From: CAYVIB01 sp964451365
GTDB taxonomy: Bacteria; Pseudomonadota; Gammaproteobacteria; Pseudomonadales; Cellvibrionaceae
Assembly: GCA_964451365.1 (NCBI GenBank)
Contig: CAYVIB010000022.1
Span: 26,968-90,967 of the forward strand
Direction of reading: 5' to 3'
Length of the DNA: 64,000 bases
Below, in pieces: positions 62,726 through 64,000 of this stretch; position 1 is the stretch's first letter; each line of letters opens with the position of its first letter. The notes beneath the pieces are model-generated. The model worked only from the letters and a program-made list of their open reading frames with translations. It was not told the DNA's origin and made no database searches. Made by a program: the position numbers and the translations under genes.

Positions 62726-63754
62726 TTAATAATAGCGCCGCAGGTTCATGCCCGCATACAACGAGGCGACCTGGTCTGCGTAACCGTTAAACGGCAGGGT
62801 TTCCTGCCGGGTGGCATCGAACACGCCGCCGGGGCCGATAAATCGCTCGGTGGCCTGCGACCAGCGCGGGTGGTCCACCGCCGGGTTCACGTTGGCGTAG
62901 AAGCCGTACTCTTGCGGCGCCAGGATATTCCAGGTGGTAGGGGGCATTTTTTCCACCAGACGAATCTTCACTATCGATTTGATTCCCTTGAAGCCGTATT
63001 TCCATGGCACCACCAGCCGAATGGGCGCGCCGTTTTGCGGGGGCAGGGTTTTGCCGTACAGGCCCACACTCAACAGGGTAAGCGGGTGCATGGCTTCATC
63101 CATCCGCAAGCCTTCCACGTAGGGGTAGTCGATACCGCCGACGACGAAGCGCGACTTTTGCCCGGGCATCTGGTCCGGGTCGTAGAGGGTTTCGAATGCC
63201 ACATATTTCGCTTTGCTGGTGGGTTCGAACTGCTCGAGGAATTTACCCAGTTCGAGACCAATCCAGGGAATGACCATCGACCAGGCTTCCACGCATCGCA
63301 TGCGGTAAATTCGCTCTTCCAGTTGCGCGGAATTTATCAGTTCCCATACATCCACTTTCGCCGGCCTGGTCACTTCGCCTTCAACAGTCAATGTCCAGGG
63401 CTCGACTTTTAGACCCTGCGCATTTTGCGCGGGGTCGGTTTTGCCGGTACCAAATTCGTAGAAGTTGTTGTGGTGTGTGATCTTTTGTTCGGGTGTGAGG
63501 GTCAGCTCGGCGGGTTTCTTGTCCGGCGTGTATTCCAGCGGCTTTCTTTCGACCTGGACCACCTCTTTTTCCCCGCCGAACAGGCTGTCAAGAATGCCCG
63601 CCTGGGCGGCGGATGGCACCGCCAGGCTGGCGGCACCGAAGCCAAGGCTTTTAAGTACCGCACGCCGGTTGAGCCAGACCGCTTCCGGGGTGACGAGGTT
63701 TTCGCTCGGTTCACCCCGCGCCTTTCGTTTTATGTGCAGGCATTTTATGTACAT
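62726..63754 (-). CDS. msrP: MsrP, molybdopterin methionine sulphoxide reductase catalytic subunit
   Basis: This 342-residue protein has a twin-arginine signal (LNRRAVLKSLGFGAASLA) and the sulphite-oxidase fold, including RMRCVEAWSMVIPWIGL with the molybdenum-ligand cysteine, RLVVPWKYGFKGIKSIVKI and TWNILAPQEYGFYANVNP. It reduces methionine sulphoxide in periplasmic proteins. ATG 63754 has GAGG six bases upstream. The gene is first in the msrPQ operon. Confidence 0.96.
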   Translation of the reverse strand: MYIKCLHIKRKARGEPSENLVTPEAVWLNRRAVLKSLGFGAASLAVPSAAQAGILDSLFGGEKEVVQVERKPLEYTPDKKPAELTLTPEQKITHHNNFYEFGTGKTDPAQNAQGLKVEPWTLTVEGEVTRPAKVDVWELINSAQLEERIYRMRCVEAWSMVIPWIGLELGKFLEQFEPTSKAKYVAFETLYDPDQMPGQKSRFVVGGIDYPYVEGLRMDEAMHPLTLLSVGLYGKTLPPQNGAPIRLVVPWKYGFKGIKSIVKIRLVEKMPPTTWNILAPQEYGFYANVNPAVDHPRWSQATERFIGPGGVFDATRQETLPFNGYADQVASLYAGMNLRRYY

Positions 63755-63896
63755 GGAAATCCTCAAATATATTGCCTGGAGATAGTAATCCGACAGCCAG
63801 ATTAAACCTAGTTTCCTGGATAGTTATCACTATTTAATAACGATTTTTATCGAATTGTGGTGACTGTGGGAGCTAAAGCTCCAAACCCCACCCTAG

Positions 63897-63961
63897 CCCT
63901 CCCCTTGAAAAAGGGGAGGGTTTTTAAGCTCCTCCCACTTTTCAAGGGAGGCTGGGAGGAG
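63897..63961. repeat. Two strong hairpins in a low-complexity dispersed-repeat tract
   Basis: CCCTCCCCTT at 63897-63906 pairs with AAGGGGAGGG at 63911-63920, followed by TTTTT, so it can act as an intrinsic terminator for plus-strand transcription. CTCCTCCCA at 63929-63937 pairs with TGGGAGGAG at 63953-63961. The surrounding text (ACCCCACCCTAGCCCTCCCC) is of the kind often repeated in intergenic regions. No gene is seen from 63755 to the window end. Confidence 0.65.
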
Positions 63962-64000
63962 GTTAAAGGGCTGATTCTCGGCACATCAATCGGTTTATTT

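Overview
The window looks like a chromosomal segment of a marine-type gammaproteobacterium. The whole gene set and gene order are Pseudomonas-like, and I would guess Cellvibrionales or a close relative, but no rRNA or other taxonomic marker is present. Base composition is moderately GC-rich in the core genes and clearly more AT-rich at about 49.9-53.3 kb and 59.7-61.4 kb, which read as accessory DNA.

Layout. 0-8.5 kb: a complete aa3/caa3-type cytochrome c oxidase locus on the minus strand (coxB, coxA, ctaG, coxC, SURF1, a SCO-like protein, ctaA, cyoE, SCO), interrupted by one small plus-strand membrane gene. 8.8-14 kb: a MATE exporter, an unknown protein, yheV-prlC and a gamma-carbonic anhydrase. 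14.1-14.4 kb: a 266-bp non-coding element with terminal inverted repeats between TA dinucleotides (MITE-like), just upstream of an ECF sigma/anti-sigma pair. 16-25.6 kb: an envelope redox region. It holds a leucine-rich-repeat protein with an outer-membrane porin, then four minus-strand genes encoding three haem lipoproteins and an outer-membrane barrel with its own haem site, then a divergent ten-cysteine exported protein and periplasmic thiol proteins.

25.7-44.4 kb: housekeeping genes matching, as far as I recall, the origin-proximal PA0005-PA0025 part of the Pseudomonas aeruginosa map: aroE, hemF, tsaC, dprA, tsaP, def, fmt, rsmB, trkA, an acyltransferase, glyQ, glyS, gmhB, plsC, here with trkH, paiB and a VOC gene added. 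44.4-49.7 kb: acetoacetyl-CoA synthetase, a GlxA-type regulator, a frameshifted DUF1272 gene, a DUF2167 protein and a zinc ribbon-TM2-pilin fusion. 49.9-53.4 kb: an AT-rich island with a SIMPL protein, an unknown secreted protein, and a decayed BrnT/BrnA-like module joined to a transposase remnant. 53.4-64 kb: a GFA protein, small envelope proteins, NDH-2, NhaD, a class III cyclase-TPR protein, a lipoprotein, a Crp-type regulator and msrPQ.

The best candidate for an undescribed system is the 18.1-23.4 kb cluster. It encodes two paralogous mono-haem surface lipoproteins, a lipoprotein built from Yx(FWY)xxD repeats with a cytochrome domain inserted inside the fourth repeat, and a haem-tagged beta-barrel whose start codon overlaps the preceding gene. 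The parts suit a trans-outer-membrane electron conduit or surface redox complex; this is inference from architecture only.
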